From Candidatus Faecalibacterium faecipullorum (GTDB taxonomy: Bacteria > Bacillota > Clostridia > Oscillospirales > Ruminococcaceae): a DNA stretch of 26,304 nt. Position numbers and translations under genes: made by a program. This document shows, piece by piece, positions 15,396 to 23,729 of the stretch; the stretch's first letter is position 1; the number at the start of each line of letters is the position of its first letter. The notes below the pieces were generated by a model. That model saw nothing but the letters and a program-made list of their open reading frames with translations, did no database searches and had not been told where the DNA came from. The stretch is from positions 1-26,304 of the forward strand of contig DWXX01000100.1 in NCBI GenBank assembly GCA_019118985.1. Direction: 5' to 3'.

Positions 15396-15941
15396 ATGGG
15401 TCAGCCTGCATATGATTACAACTACAATGGCACTGCCTACGCACACCCGGTCCGCCGCCCGGCCCCCCAGCCCGAGCGGCGGGTAGAGCTGCGGGTAGCC
15501 CCCGGCGGCCGGCAGGCCGTCTCGCCGCTGCGGGCGCTGATGCAGCACGGGATCCAGATCCTTGCGCTGGGGGTCCTGGCCGGGCTGTCGGTGGCGCTGC
15601 TGTTCAGCGAGGCCCGCATCGTCGAGCTGAGCGGGGACATCCGCCAGGCCAAGGCGGACCTCATCTCGGCCCAGAGCCAGAACGATTACTACACCACCAC
15701 CCTCAACGTCCAGTCCAGCATCTCGAGCGTCGAGGACGTGGCCGGCCGCCTCGGGCTGATGAAGATCGACGACAGTCAGATCACCTACATCCGCCTGGAC
15801 GACCGCAGCGTCCTGACCCGCCGCGAGACGGCGGTGGAAAAGTGGACCGACACCCTGCAGGCAGGGGTCTCGTCCTTGCTGCGGACCATCGAGCCGCCGG
15901 CCGGCGTCCAGAGCGTCCCCACTGCCGGGGGCGCCGGGTGA
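15396..15941 (+). CDS. ftsL: FtsL-like cell division protein
   Basis: 181 residues; the ATG at 15396 follows AAGGAGAG (15380-15387). It is a bitopic protein. A cytoplasmic N-terminus begins with a Tyr/Asn-rich patch and is otherwise Pro/Arg-rich (about 1-50). One membrane segment follows at about 52-70, then an extracytoplasmic coiled coil (SEARIVELSGDIRQAKADLISAQ and beyond). The end of the coil has the FtsL/DivIC hallmark SVEDVAGRLGLMKIDDSQITYI. A C-terminal extension of about 45 residues is longer than in typical FtsL (90-130). FtsL joins FtsQ and FtsB to activate FtsW and its PBP, which fits the gene order. Identification rests on architecture, the LGM-type motif and position between rsmH and the PBP gene. 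Confidence 0.87.
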   Translation: MGQPAYDYNYNGTAYAHPVRRPAPQPERRVELRVAPGGRQAVSPLRALMQHGIQILALGVLAGLSVALLFSEARIVELSGDIRQAKADLISAQSQNDYYTTTLNVQSSISSVEDVAGRLGLMKIDDSQITYIRLDDRSVLTRRETAVEKWTDTLQAGVSSLLRTIEPPAGVQSVPTAGGAG

Positions 15942-15990
15942 CCGCCGCGGCCCGCCCGCCTGTAGTCCGTAAAAGAAAACACCCGGGGAA

Positions 15991-16013
15991 GCGTGCGGCT
16001 GCGCACGCTTTTT
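15991..16013 (+). terminator. Intrinsic terminator/attenuator inside the dcw cluster
   Basis: GCGTGCG (15991-15997), loop GCTG and CGCACGC (16002-16008) form a perfect 7-bp stem followed by TTTTTCGGTTTT. It lies in the 90-nt gap between ftsL and the PBP gene, before the PBP ribosome site. CCGGGTG (15934-15940) and CACCCGG (15980-15986) just upstream can also pair. Partial termination here would lower PBP output relative to ftsL. Confidence 0.7.
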
Positions 16014-16031
16014 CGGTTTTGGGAGCAATGC

Positions 16032-18518
16032 ATGAAGGAAACTGAAACCAGACGCCGGCGGGGCCGCGCCCTCCGCCGCGACCCGGACACCGCCCCCATC
16101 CCCCGCAAGACGCGGGCGGTGGGGCTGGCGGTGTCCATCGGGGCGGTTTTGGCCGCCACCGCCATCGTGGTGGGCAGCCTGTACAACATCCAGATCCGCG
16201 ACGGGGAGATGTACACCCGCTACGCCAGCGACCAGCAGCTGCTGGATACCTCCATCCAGGCCACCCGGGGCGAGATCTACGACGCCACCGGCAAGGTGCT
16301 GGCCTCCACCAGCGTGGTGTGGGACATCTGGTGCGACCCCAGCTACTCCACCGCCCTCTACGACAGCCAGACCCTCACCTCCGCCGACCCCGCCACCGGC
16401 GAAGAGGTCGAGACCACCGTCCGCACCCTGGACGCCGCCGCCTGCGCCGAGATCAGCCGGGAGCTGACCCTCCGGCTGCTGTCGGGGGACGGCGTCAGCC
16501 TGGACGGGGTGGACACGGCCTCCGACGCCTATATCCGCCAGTACGAGCAGATCTACGAGGCGCTGAGCAAGATCGATTCCTCCTACCAGGTGCTGGCCGA
16601 AAAGGTCAACAACGCCGTCAAGGAGTCGATCGAAGCCTATGTGGCCGAGCGCAGCGGCCGCAACGACCGGGTGTCCATCTCCTCCAGCCGCACCTACCAG
16701 CGCAACTACCCCTACGGGGCCTTTGCGGCGGCGGTGCTCGGCTTCACCAACGCCGACGGCGAGGGCTTCTACGGGCTGGAAAAGTCCTATGACGACGTTC
16801 TGTCCGGCACCGACGGGCGGACGGTCACCATCCGCAACGCCCGGGGCAACGCCATCGCCGACAGCAGCGCTGTCACCTACGACGCCAAGGACGGCGACAG
16901 CCTGGTGCTGACCCTCGACGCCACCATCCAGGAGGTGGTGGAAAAGTACCTGAACGAAGCCATCGCCGCCAACACCGTCGAGAACCGCGGCTGCGCCATC
17001 GTCATGGACGTCAACACCGGCGGCATCCTGGCCATGGCCTCCAAGCCCGACTTCGACCCCAACAATCCCAACGACTACAGCATCAACCAGGCTTACCTGG
17101 AAGAGCTGGTCCGCGCCGAGCCTGAGCTGTACGGCATCTACCTCAAAAACGAGGACGGCACCTTCGTCACCGACGAGGAGGGCAACCGCATCCTTGACCC
17201 CGAGGCCGACTACTCCGGCTACTTCCGGGATATCATGTGGAAGAACAAGACCATCACCGAGCTGTACTACCCCGGCAGCGTCTTCAAGGTCATCACCGCC
17301 GCCATGGGGCTGGACTCGGGCAACGCCGCCTACGGCACCACCTTCAGCTGCGCCGGCGCCTACGGCGTGGCCAAAGAGACCTATCACTGCGCCGGGCGCC
17401 ACAGCCACGGCATCCAGAACCTGGCCCAGGCCCTGCGCAACAGCTGCAACATTTACTTTATCCAGCTGGGGCAGCGGGTGGGGGTCGAGACCTTCTACGA
17501 CTACTTCAAGGCCTTCGGCTTTACCGAGCGCACCGGCGTCGACCTGCCCAATGAGACAGGCTACATGCAGTATTACACCGACAAGACCATGGGCGAGGTG
17601 GAGCTGGCCTCCTCCGCCTTCGGCCAGTCGATGGCGGTCACCCCCCTGCAGGTCTGCACCGCCATCGCGGCGGCGGTCAACGGCGGCTATCTCGTCACCC
17701 CCCACGTGGTGGACCAGATCGTGGACGCCAACGGCAACGTGGTGGAACAGATCGGCCCCAACGTCCGCCGCCAGGTCATCAGCGAAACGGCCAGCCAGAC
17801 CATCCGCGAGATCATGGAGTACGAGGTGGGCGACGGCACCAACCGGGACGGCGGCTACCGCGCCTATGTGGCCGGCTACCGCATCGGCGGCAAGTCGGGC
17901 ACCTCGGAGCTGTTGAACATGGACCGCCGCGCCGACGGCGACTACAAGAAGGCCGCCTCCTTCGTGGCGGTGCTGCCGGCCGACGACCCCGAGATTTTGG
18001 TCTACGTCATGCTGGACGACCCCAACCGGGCGGGCACCGACTATTCCTCCATCCTGGCGGCGCCGGTGGTGGGCAACATCATCAGCGAGATCGCGCCCTA
18101 CCTCGGTATCGCCACCGACGGCATCGACCGCAGCGGCCAGATGGTCCGGGTGCCCAACCTTGTGGGCGCCGAGTGGAGCAACGCCCAGGTCGATCTGAAC
18201 ATCCGGGGGCTCAAACACCACCTGGTCGAGAGCCCGGCGGGCAACACCGCCGCCGCCGTCACCTGGCAGTACCCGGTGATGAACGAGATGGTGCCCAGCG
18301 GCACCACCGTCTACCTCTACACCGACGGCACCGGCGGGCAGACCGCCGAGGTGCCCGACCTGACCGGCAAGAGCGCCGACTTCGCCCGGCAGATGCTGCA
18401 GGCGGCCGGCTTCAACTGCGTCGTCGAGGGCAATGCCGGCGGGCTTGTCCAGTCGCAGAGCGCCGCACCCGGCTCGAGCGCGCAGCTGGGCACCATCGTC
18501 ACCATCACCTGCGGCTGA
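16032..18518 (+). CDS. ftsI: Class B penicillin-binding protein with two PASTA domains (FtsI/PBP2x/SpoVD type)
   Basis: 828 residues from the ATG at 16032 (GGGAG 5-10 nt upstream); a GTG at 15993 in frame lies inside the terminator hairpin. A basic cytoplasmic tail and one membrane anchor (about 38-60) are followed by the PBP dimerisation domain (about 75-290) and the transpeptidase domain. All active-site motifs are present: SVFK with nucleophile Ser416, SCN at 471-473 and KSGT at 621-624. Two PASTA repeats follow at about 704-768 and 771-828. The enzyme cross-links septal peptidoglycan with FtsW. A charged insertion of about 45 residues precedes SVFK (near 355-405). The position after ftsL supports the division role; a sporulation SpoVD role cannot be excluded from sequence. 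Confidence 0.94.
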   Translation: MKETETRRRRGRALRRDPDTAPIPRKTRAVGLAVSIGAVLAATAIVVGSLYNIQIRDGEMYTRYASDQQLLDTSIQATRGEIYDATGKVLASTSVVWDIWCDPSYSTALYDSQTLTSADPATGEEVETTVRTLDAAACAEISRELTLRLLSGDGVSLDGVDTASDAYIRQYEQIYEALSKIDSSYQVLAEKVNNAVKESIEAYVAERSGRNDRVSISSSRTYQRNYPYGAFAAAVLGFTNADGEGFYGLEKSYDDVLSGTDGRTVTIRNARGNAIADSSAVTYDAKDGDSLVLTLDATIQEVVEKYLNEAIAANTVENRGCAIVMDVNTGGILAMASKPDFDPNNPNDYSINQAYLEELVRAEPELYGIYLKNEDGTFVTDEEGNRILDPEADYSGYFRDIMWKNKTITELYYPGSVFKVITAAMGLDSGNAAYGTTFSCAGAYGVAKETYHCAGRHSHGIQNLAQALRNSCNIYFIQLGQRVGVETFYDYFKAFGFTERTGVDLPNETGYMQYYTDKTMGEVELASSAFGQSMAVTPLQVCTAIAAAVNGGYLVTPHVVDQIVDANGNVVEQIGPNVRRQVISETASQTIREIMEYEVGDGTNRDGGYRAYVAGYRIGGKSGTSELLNMDRRADGDYKKAASFVAVLPADDPEILVYVMLDDPNRAGTDYSSILAAPVVGNIISEIAPYLGIATDGIDRSGQMVRVPNLVGAEWSNAQVDLNIRGLKHHLVESPAGNTAAAVTWQYPVMNEMVPSGTTVYLYTDGTGGQTAEVPDLTGKSADFARQMLQAAGFNCVVEGNAGGLVQSQSAAPGSSAQLGTIVTITCG

Positions 18519-18589
18519 CCCCGCGCAGGGCGGACGGGGGAAAACTTTTATGCAAAAGTGAGAGAAAGGCGAAAAGGTGCGCCCGCCGC

Positions 18590-18619
18590 TTGCAAGATGC
18601 GCCGCCCTGCCTTTATAAT
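18590..18619 (+). promoter_or_regulatory. Internal dcw promoter upstream of murF
   Basis: TTGCAA (18590-18595), an 18-bp spacer and a perfect TATAAT (18614-18619) lie in the 143-nt gap between the PBP gene and murF. It would start a second transcript covering murF to at least murE. An ACTTTT/AAAAGT inverted repeat (about 18544-18559) precedes it. No clear terminator follows the PBP gene. Confidence 0.78.
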
Positions 18620-18661
18620 AGGAACATCACAGCATCATATTGGAAAGGGGACTGAAACGAT

Positions 18662-20092
18662 ATGGAACCGATCGCAGCGAAAACCCTTCTGGCGGGGCTG
18701 ACCCCGGCCGAACGCATCCCCGACGGCCAGACCGTCGCCCTGGTGACCACCGACAGCCGCGCGGCTGCGCCGGGGTGCGTCTTTGTGGCTTTCCCCGGGG
18801 AACATTTCGACGGCCACGACTTTGCCGCCAAAGCCGTCGCGGCGGGCGCCGCCTGGGTGGTGCTTAACCGCCCGGTCGAGGGCGTCCCGGAAGACAAGAC
18901 CATCCTCTGCCCCGACAGCTACCGGGCCATGATGCAGATGGGCGCAAACTACCGCGCGCAGTTCTCCCCCAAAGTCATCGGGGTGACCGGCAGCGTCGGC
19001 AAGACCACCACCAAGGAGTTCTGCGCCGCCGCCCTCGCGGGGCTGGGGCCCACCATCAAGACCGAGGGCAACCAGAACAATGAGCTGGGCCTGCCCCGCA
19101 CCCTCTTCCAGATCGGGGCGGACACCCGCTACGCCGTCCTCGAGATGGGGATGAACCACGCCGGCGAGATCAGCCGCCTGTCCCGCTGCGCAAAGCCGGA
19201 CATCGGCATCATCACCTGCATCGGGCTGTCCCACATCGGCAACCTGGGCAGCCGGGAGAATATCTGCAAGGCCAAGCTGGAGATCTGCGACGGCATGCCC
19301 GCGGGCGCGCCCCTCATCCTCAACTACGACGACGAGTACCTGCGCAAGGCGCAGCTGCCCGCCCATGTCCGCCCGGTCTGGTACAGCATGACCAGCCAGG
19401 AGGCGGACGTCTGCGCCTCCGCCATCCGGCAGGAGGACGACGGGATGAGCTTCTTGATCGACGACGCCGAGAACGGCTGCTTCATGGTCCACATCCCGGC
19501 GCTGGGCCGCCACAACGTGGCCAACGCCCTGGCCGCCTACTGCGCCGCCATCCAGGCGGGGCTGGAGCCGCGGGACGCCATCAAGCAGATGAAAGAGTTC
19601 CGCCAGACCGGGATGCGCCAGCTGATCCTGGACAGCCACGGCGTCAAGATCATCGAGGACTGCTACAACGCCAACCCCACCAGCATGCAGGCGGCGCTGG
19701 CCATGTTCAAGGATTACCCCTGCAAGCGCCGGTTCGCGGTGCTGGCCGACATGCTGGAGCTGGGGGACGAGGGCCGCGCCGAGCACGAGGCGCTGGGCCG
19801 TCTGGTGGCCCAGAGCGGCGTCGACGTGCTGATCACTTACGGCGAGCTGGCCCGCCGCACCGCCACCGTGGCGGCCGCCAAGGGGGTGCGGACCATCCAT
19901 GCGAACAACTACGACGAGATCGCGGCCTTCCTGGCCAAGGTGACCGCCCCGGGGGACGCGGTGCTCTTCAAGGGCAGCCGCGCCATGGAGCTGGAGCACG
20001 CCGTCGAAAAGATGCGCGCGCTGCAGGACGCCGCCGCCCAGGCGGAAGATCAGGCAGAAGACCGGAATGATCAGGACGATCGGAGAGAATAA
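18662..20092 (+). CDS. murF: UDP-N-acetylmuramoyl-tripeptide--D-alanyl-D-alanine ligase MurF
   Basis: 476 residues; the ATG at 18662 has AAAGGGG 11 nt upstream. MurF adds D-Ala-D-Ala to UDP-MurNAc-tripeptide in the cytosol using ATP. The N-terminal substrate domain (about 1-100) is followed by the ATP-binding domain with P-loop GVTGSVGKTTTKE (about 105-117), NQNNELGLPRTL, and the lysine of CKAKLEI that is carbamylated in Mur ligases. GRHNVANALAA (about 281-291) begins the C-terminal domain, with YNANPTSMQAAL downstream. All landmarks are intact and the length is usual. A 15-residue acidic Gln/Asp/Glu tail (AEDQAEDRNDQDDR) is unusual but dispensable-looking. The next gene begins 4 nt after the stop. 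Confidence 0.96.
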   Translation: MEPIAAKTLLAGLTPAERIPDGQTVALVTTDSRAAAPGCVFVAFPGEHFDGHDFAAKAVAAGAAWVVLNRPVEGVPEDKTILCPDSYRAMMQMGANYRAQFSPKVIGVTGSVGKTTTKEFCAAALAGLGPTIKTEGNQNNELGLPRTLFQIGADTRYAVLEMGMNHAGEISRLSRCAKPDIGIITCIGLSHIGNLGSRENICKAKLEICDGMPAGAPLILNYDDEYLRKAQLPAHVRPVWYSMTSQEADVCASAIRQEDDGMSFLIDDAENGCFMVHIPALGRHNVANALAAYCAAIQAGLEPRDAIKQMKEFRQTGMRQLILDSHGVKIIEDCYNANPTSMQAALAMFKDYPCKRRFAVLADMLELGDEGRAEHEALGRLVAQSGVDVLITYGELARRTATVAAAKGVRTIHANNYDEIAAFLAKVTAPGDAVLFKGSRAMELEHAVEKMRALQDAAAQAEDQAEDRNDQDDRRE

Positions 20093-20095
20093 GGA

Positions 20096-21139
20096 ATGAT
20101 ACGTTTTGCCTTGATCGCGGCGTCGGTGCTGGGCTTTGCCCTGACCGCCGCGGTCGGGAACCTGCTGCTGCCCCTGCTGCGCACCCTCGCCCCGCCCGAA
20201 GGGGAGGGGCAGGACGCCCCCCGCCCGCAGCGGCGGGACGGCGCGCCGGACGAGGACGACGGCGGCGACCCGCCCACCCCCGGGCCGCGGGGCCTGCCCG
20301 CCATGGGGGGGCTGTGCTTCATCATCGGCGCGCTGGCGGCGGTGGGGGTCGGCTGGGCGGTGGTCTGCCTGGTGCAGCCCGAACTGCTGGGCGGCGGGCT
20401 GACAGGCCGGCTGATCCTGGGGCTGGGGTGCGGCTTCCTGCTGGGGGCCGCCGGCCTTATGGACGATCTGGCCCGGCTGCGCCCCCGGCAGGTGCTGGGG
20501 CTGCGCACGGGGCCCCGCCTGGCGCTGGAGGGGGCTGCCGCCGCTGCGGCGTCCGCGGCCCTCTGGGCCGGCGGGGCGATGCCCACCGGCCTGCGGCTGC
20601 CCGCTGTGGGCTATGTCGAGCTGGGGGCCGCAGCCGCCCCGCTGTGGGCGCTGCTGCTATTGGCCCTGGCCGAGTCGGCCCGGCTGTCCGGCCACGCCGA
20701 CGGCGCGGCGGCCGGGGCGGCCTTTGTGGCCATGCTGGGCCTGATGGGGGCCGAGACGGTGCTGGGCTTCTTCCCGCTGGCAGTGCTGCCGGCGGCGCTG
20801 GCCGGCGCGCTGATGGCCTTCCTGCTGTGGAACTTCTACCCCGCCAGGCTGCTGCCGGGCAGCGTGGGCTGCCTGTTTTTAGCCGGGGCGGTGGGGGGCA
20901 TCCCCCTGTCCATCGGCCGGGCCGACCTGGCCCTTGCCCTGGCGCTGCCCTTCTGGGCCGAGGGGCTGGCCGCCCTGCTGCAGGGGGCGTGGCGCCGCTG
21001 GAAGGGCCGGCCGCTGTTCAAGGCGGGCAGCCTGAGCCTCTGGCTGCAAAAGCGGGGCGGGGCGGTGTCCGCCTTCTATGTGTTCTGCGCCCTGGCGCTG
21101 CTGGGCGTCCTGGCCGCTTTGCGGGCGGCGCAGCTTTGA
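20096..21139 (+). CDS. Degenerate MraY-family membrane protein in the mraY slot
   Basis: 347 residues; the ATG at 20096 is 8 nt after GGAGAG. About ten hydrophobic segments, the length and the position between murF and ftsW match MraY, which makes lipid I from UDP-MurNAc-pentapeptide and undecaprenyl phosphate. Two family motifs survive: GLPAMGG (66-72, for GTPTMGG) and GLMDDLAR (121-127, with Asp123-Asp124). Three do not. The NAVNLTDGLDG loop reads ESARLSGHADG (193-203), losing both Asn and the first Asp. GDxGS reads GSVGC (255-259). The HHH motif after LFK is SLS (313-315). The first cytoplasmic loop is an acidic, Pro-rich stretch (about 33-63). Activity as a translocase is unlikely by known requirements; a scaffold for MurF/MurG/FtsW is one idea. 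A distant GT4 enzyme with altered chemistry is the alternative. Confidence 0.75.
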   Translation: MIRFALIAASVLGFALTAAVGNLLLPLLRTLAPPEGEGQDAPRPQRRDGAPDEDDGGDPPTPGPRGLPAMGGLCFIIGALAAVGVGWAVVCLVQPELLGGGLTGRLILGLGCGFLLGAAGLMDDLARLRPRQVLGLRTGPRLALEGAAAAAASAALWAGGAMPTGLRLPAVGYVELGAAAAPLWALLLLALAESARLSGHADGAAAGAAFVAMLGLMGAETVLGFFPLAVLPAALAGALMAFLLWNFYPARLLPGSVGCLFLAGAVGGIPLSIGRADLALALALPFWAEGLAALLQGAWRRWKGRPLFKAGSLSLWLQKRGGAVSAFYVFCALALLGVLAALRAAQL

Positions 21140-21185
21140 TGATCTTGACACCGCGGACTCTCTGTCCGGAAAGGCAGGCGTTTCT

Positions 21186-22535
21186 ATGGCCGTTGCAAGA
21201 AGAAGGAGAAGCCCCGACCCCGCCGGGCCGGTGGTCATCCTACAGCGGGACCCCGGCCCCTGGACCCCGCTGACCATCAGCTGGCTGGCGACACTGGCTT
21301 TGATCGTCATCTTCGGGCTGGTGATGCTGTTCAGCGCAAGCTATACCACAGGCTACCTGCGCATGGGGGACAGCCTGTACTATATCAAGTCCCAGGCCCT
21401 GTACGCGCTGATCGGCGTGGGGGTGATGTTCGTGTTCTCCTACGTCGACCTGCGCTTTATCCGCAGGCTGGTCTGGGTGGGGTACCTCGTCAGCATCGGG
21501 CTGCTGGTGCTGGTGCTGTTCTGCGAGCCGCTCAACGGCTGCCGCCGGTGGGTCAACATCCGCGGGCTGCCCACCCTGCAGGCGTCCGAGGTGGTCAAGT
21601 TCGAGATGATCCTGCTGACCGCCCACATCGCCAGCCGCACCCCCCATCTGGTGCGGCAGGGCGGCCCCGGCCTCAAGCGGACCGCGCAGGACGCGGGGGC
21701 CTGGGTCTATCAGAAGCTGGTGCGGGAACTGCTTGTCCCGCTGCTGCCGCTGGTGCCGGTGGTGGTGCTGCTGGCGCTGGAGCCCCACATGTCGGGCATC
21801 GTGCTGATGTGCGCCATCGTGGGCAGCATCCTGCTGCTCAACGGCAGCGGCGGCATCATCACCTACGGCGGGGCGGTGGCCGCCGTGCTGCTGCTGGAGA
21901 CGGTGCTGTCCCACATCGACTCCATCCCCTACCTGCAGGACCGTCTGGACGGCTGGACCCAGGACCTGGACAAGATGACCGACCAGACCCTGCAGAGCCT
22001 CTACGCCATCGGGTCGGGCGGGCTGACCGGCCTCGGCCTTGGCAACAGCGTCGAAAAGCAGCTCTGGCTGCCCGAGTGTACCAACGACTTCATCTTCAGC
22101 GTGGTCTGTGAGGAGCTGGGCTTTGTGGGGGCGCTGGTGGTCATTCTGCTGTTCGTGCTGCTGCTGGTGCAGGGCTTTCTGATCGCCTTCCAGGCGGGGG
22201 ACCGCTTCAGTACCCTGGTGGGGGTGGGCATCATGGCGCAGGTGGGCTGGCAGGTGTTCTGCAACGTGGCGGTCGTCACCAACACCCTGCCCAACACCGG
22301 CATCAGCCTGCCCTTCTTCTCGTCGGGCGGCACCAGCCTTTTGCTGCTGATGGCCGAGATGGGGGTCATGATCCACATCGGGCGCAGCGGCGCAAAGGCC
22401 GCCGAAGCCCGCCGCGCCCGCCAGCTGGAAAAGCTGCGGGCCCAGGAGGCGGCCAGAGAAGCTGCCAAAGCCCGCCAGGCGGCGAGACCCGCCAGCCCGC
22501 CCATCGTCCTCGACCTGCGGCGGCCCGACTGGTAA
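21186..22535 (+). CDS. ftsW: SEDS peptidoglycan glycosyltransferase FtsW
   Basis: 449 residues from the ATG at 21186; the frame continues upstream into the previous gene, but the basic MAVARRRRS start and nearby GGAAAGG favour this site. It is a polytopic SEDS protein that polymerises lipid II at the septum with its partner class B PBP. Typical stretches include VMLFSASY (segment 1), GCRRWVNI, QASEVVKFEMI, the conserved LPECTNDFIFSVVCEELG with its Asp, and NTGISLPFFSSGGTSLL. A loop of about 25 residues after the ASEVVKF helix (RQGGPGLKRTAQDAGAW) and a basic coiled C-terminal tail are extra. FtsW is preferred over RodA because of the dcw context. Confidence 0.93.
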   Translation: MAVARRRRSPDPAGPVVILQRDPGPWTPLTISWLATLALIVIFGLVMLFSASYTTGYLRMGDSLYYIKSQALYALIGVGVMFVFSYVDLRFIRRLVWVGYLVSIGLLVLVLFCEPLNGCRRWVNIRGLPTLQASEVVKFEMILLTAHIASRTPHLVRQGGPGLKRTAQDAGAWVYQKLVRELLVPLLPLVPVVVLLALEPHMSGIVLMCAIVGSILLLNGSGGIITYGGAVAAVLLLETVLSHIDSIPYLQDRLDGWTQDLDKMTDQTLQSLYAIGSGGLTGLGLGNSVEKQLWLPECTNDFIFSVVCEELGFVGALVVILLFVLLLVQGFLIAFQAGDRFSTLVGVGIMAQVGWQVFCNVAVVTNTLPNTGISLPFFSSGGTSLLLLMAEMGVMIHIGRSGAKAAEARRARQLEKLRAQEAAREAAKARQAARPASPPIVLDLRRPDW

Positions 22536-22562
22536 GCCTGTTGGCATAAGGAGGAATCTGTG

Positions 22563-23690
22563 ATGCGTGTGCTCATTGCGGCCGGCGGCACGGCCGGCCA
22601 TATCAACCCTGCCCTGGCCATCGCCGGGGCCCTGCGGGCCGCCGACCCCAGGACCGAGATTCACTTTGCCGGCCGGCAGGAAGGGATGGAGTACCGCCTG
22701 GTCACCCGGGCGGGCTACCCCTTCCACCACATCGAGGTGACCGGCTTCCAGCGTAAGCCGTCGCTGAAAAACCTCGAGCGCAACCTGGTCACCGTCTATA
22801 ACCTCGCCCGCTCGGGCCCGCGGTGCCGGGCCATCCTGAACGAGGTGGACCCCGACCTTGTCATCGGCTGCGGGGGGTACGTCTCGGGGCCGGTGGTGCG
22901 GGCCGCGGCCAAGCGGGGCATCAAGACCGCCATCCACGAGCAGAACGCCTTCCCCGGGGTGACCAACAAGCTGCTGGCCCCCGAGGTAGACTTGATCTTC
23001 GCGGCGGGGGAGGCCGCCGCCCAGCGGCTGGGCCAGCCCGAAAAGACGGTGGTGGCGGGCAACCCCGTCCGCCCCGAGGTCTTTGACTGGGCCCGCCGCC
23101 GCGCCGAAGCCCGCGCCAACCTGGACGCCGGGGACCGGACGGTGGTCCTCTCCTTCGGGGGCAGCCTGGGGGCCCGCCGCATCAACGAGGTGGTGGCCGA
23201 CCTCTGCGCGTGGGAGCAGAAGACCGGGCAGAACATCCTGCACCTGCACGCCACCGGCCAGTACGGGGTGGAGCTGTTCCAGCAGCTGGAGCGGGAGAAG
23301 GGCTTCGCCCCCGGCGCCGGCCTTGTGGTGCGGGAGTACATCGACAATATGCCCGAACTGCTGGCCGCCGCCGACCTGGTCATCAGCCGGGCGGGGGCCC
23401 TGACCCTGGCCGAGCTGGAAGCCGCCGGCCGCGCGGCCATCCTGATCCCCAGCCCCAACGTGGCCGAGAACCATCAGTACTACAACGCCCTCGAGCTGGC
23501 CAAGGTGGACGCCGCCGTGGTCATCGAGGAGAAGGATCTGACCGGCGAAAAGCTGGTCGCCGAGGCCGCCCGCCTGCTGGCGGAGCCGGGCAGGCTGGCC
23601 CGGATGGGCAGCAACGCCCGCACCCTCTCGGTGGACGACAGCCTTGCGCGGATCGTCCGCCGGCTGCACAACCTGGTGCGGGAGCCGTAA
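22563..23690 (+). CDS. murG: UDP-GlcNAc:lipid I GlcNAc transferase MurG
   Basis: 375 residues. The ATG at 22563 is 8 nt after AAGGAGG (22548-22554); the GTG one codon earlier is closer than usual. MurG is a peripheral GT-B enzyme on the inner membrane face that converts lipid I to lipid II. Landmarks are the glycine-rich GGTAGHINPALA near residues 8-19, CGGYVSGPV, the QNAFPGVTNKLLA loop, the second domain start SFGGSLGARRINE, and the UDP-GlcNAc site ISRAGALTLAEL with IPSPNVAENHQYYNA. The gene is complete. It follows ftsW by 27 nt and precedes ftsQ, a common dcw order. Confidence 0.97.
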   Translation: MRVLIAAGGTAGHINPALAIAGALRAADPRTEIHFAGRQEGMEYRLVTRAGYPFHHIEVTGFQRKPSLKNLERNLVTVYNLARSGPRCRAILNEVDPDLVIGCGGYVSGPVVRAAAKRGIKTAIHEQNAFPGVTNKLLAPEVDLIFAAGEAAAQRLGQPEKTVVAGNPVRPEVFDWARRRAEARANLDAGDRTVVLSFGGSLGARRINEVVADLCAWEQKTGQNILHLHATGQYGVELFQQLEREKGFAPGAGLVVREYIDNMPELLAAADLVISRAGALTLAELEAAGRAAILIPSPNVAENHQYYNALELAKVDAAVVIEEKDLTGEKLVAEAARLLAEPGRLARMGSNARTLSVDDSLARIVRRLHNLVREP

Positions 23691-23729
23691 CGCCCCCGCC
23701 CATCACCACACAGGAAAGGAGGGGGCGGT

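Noticed and set aside
15993..16031. GTG at 15993 as the PBP start
   Set aside because: The codon lies within the terminator hairpin arm and the added residues do not match the family; the ATG at 16032 gives a normal N-terminus.
15351..18221. A 956-codon open frame on the reverse strand opposite ftsL and the PBP gene
   Set aside because: It has no recognisable domain, is full of Gly/Val/Asp/His typical of antisense frames in very GC-rich DNA, and lies opposite genes with complete family motifs.
21240..23669. An 809-codon reverse frame opposite ftsW and murG, and similar long ones at 886-2451, 3633-4673 and 10045-12411 (+)
   Set aside because: All are shadows caused by few stop codons at high GC. 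Composition is unlike real proteins and none has a ribosome site or motif.
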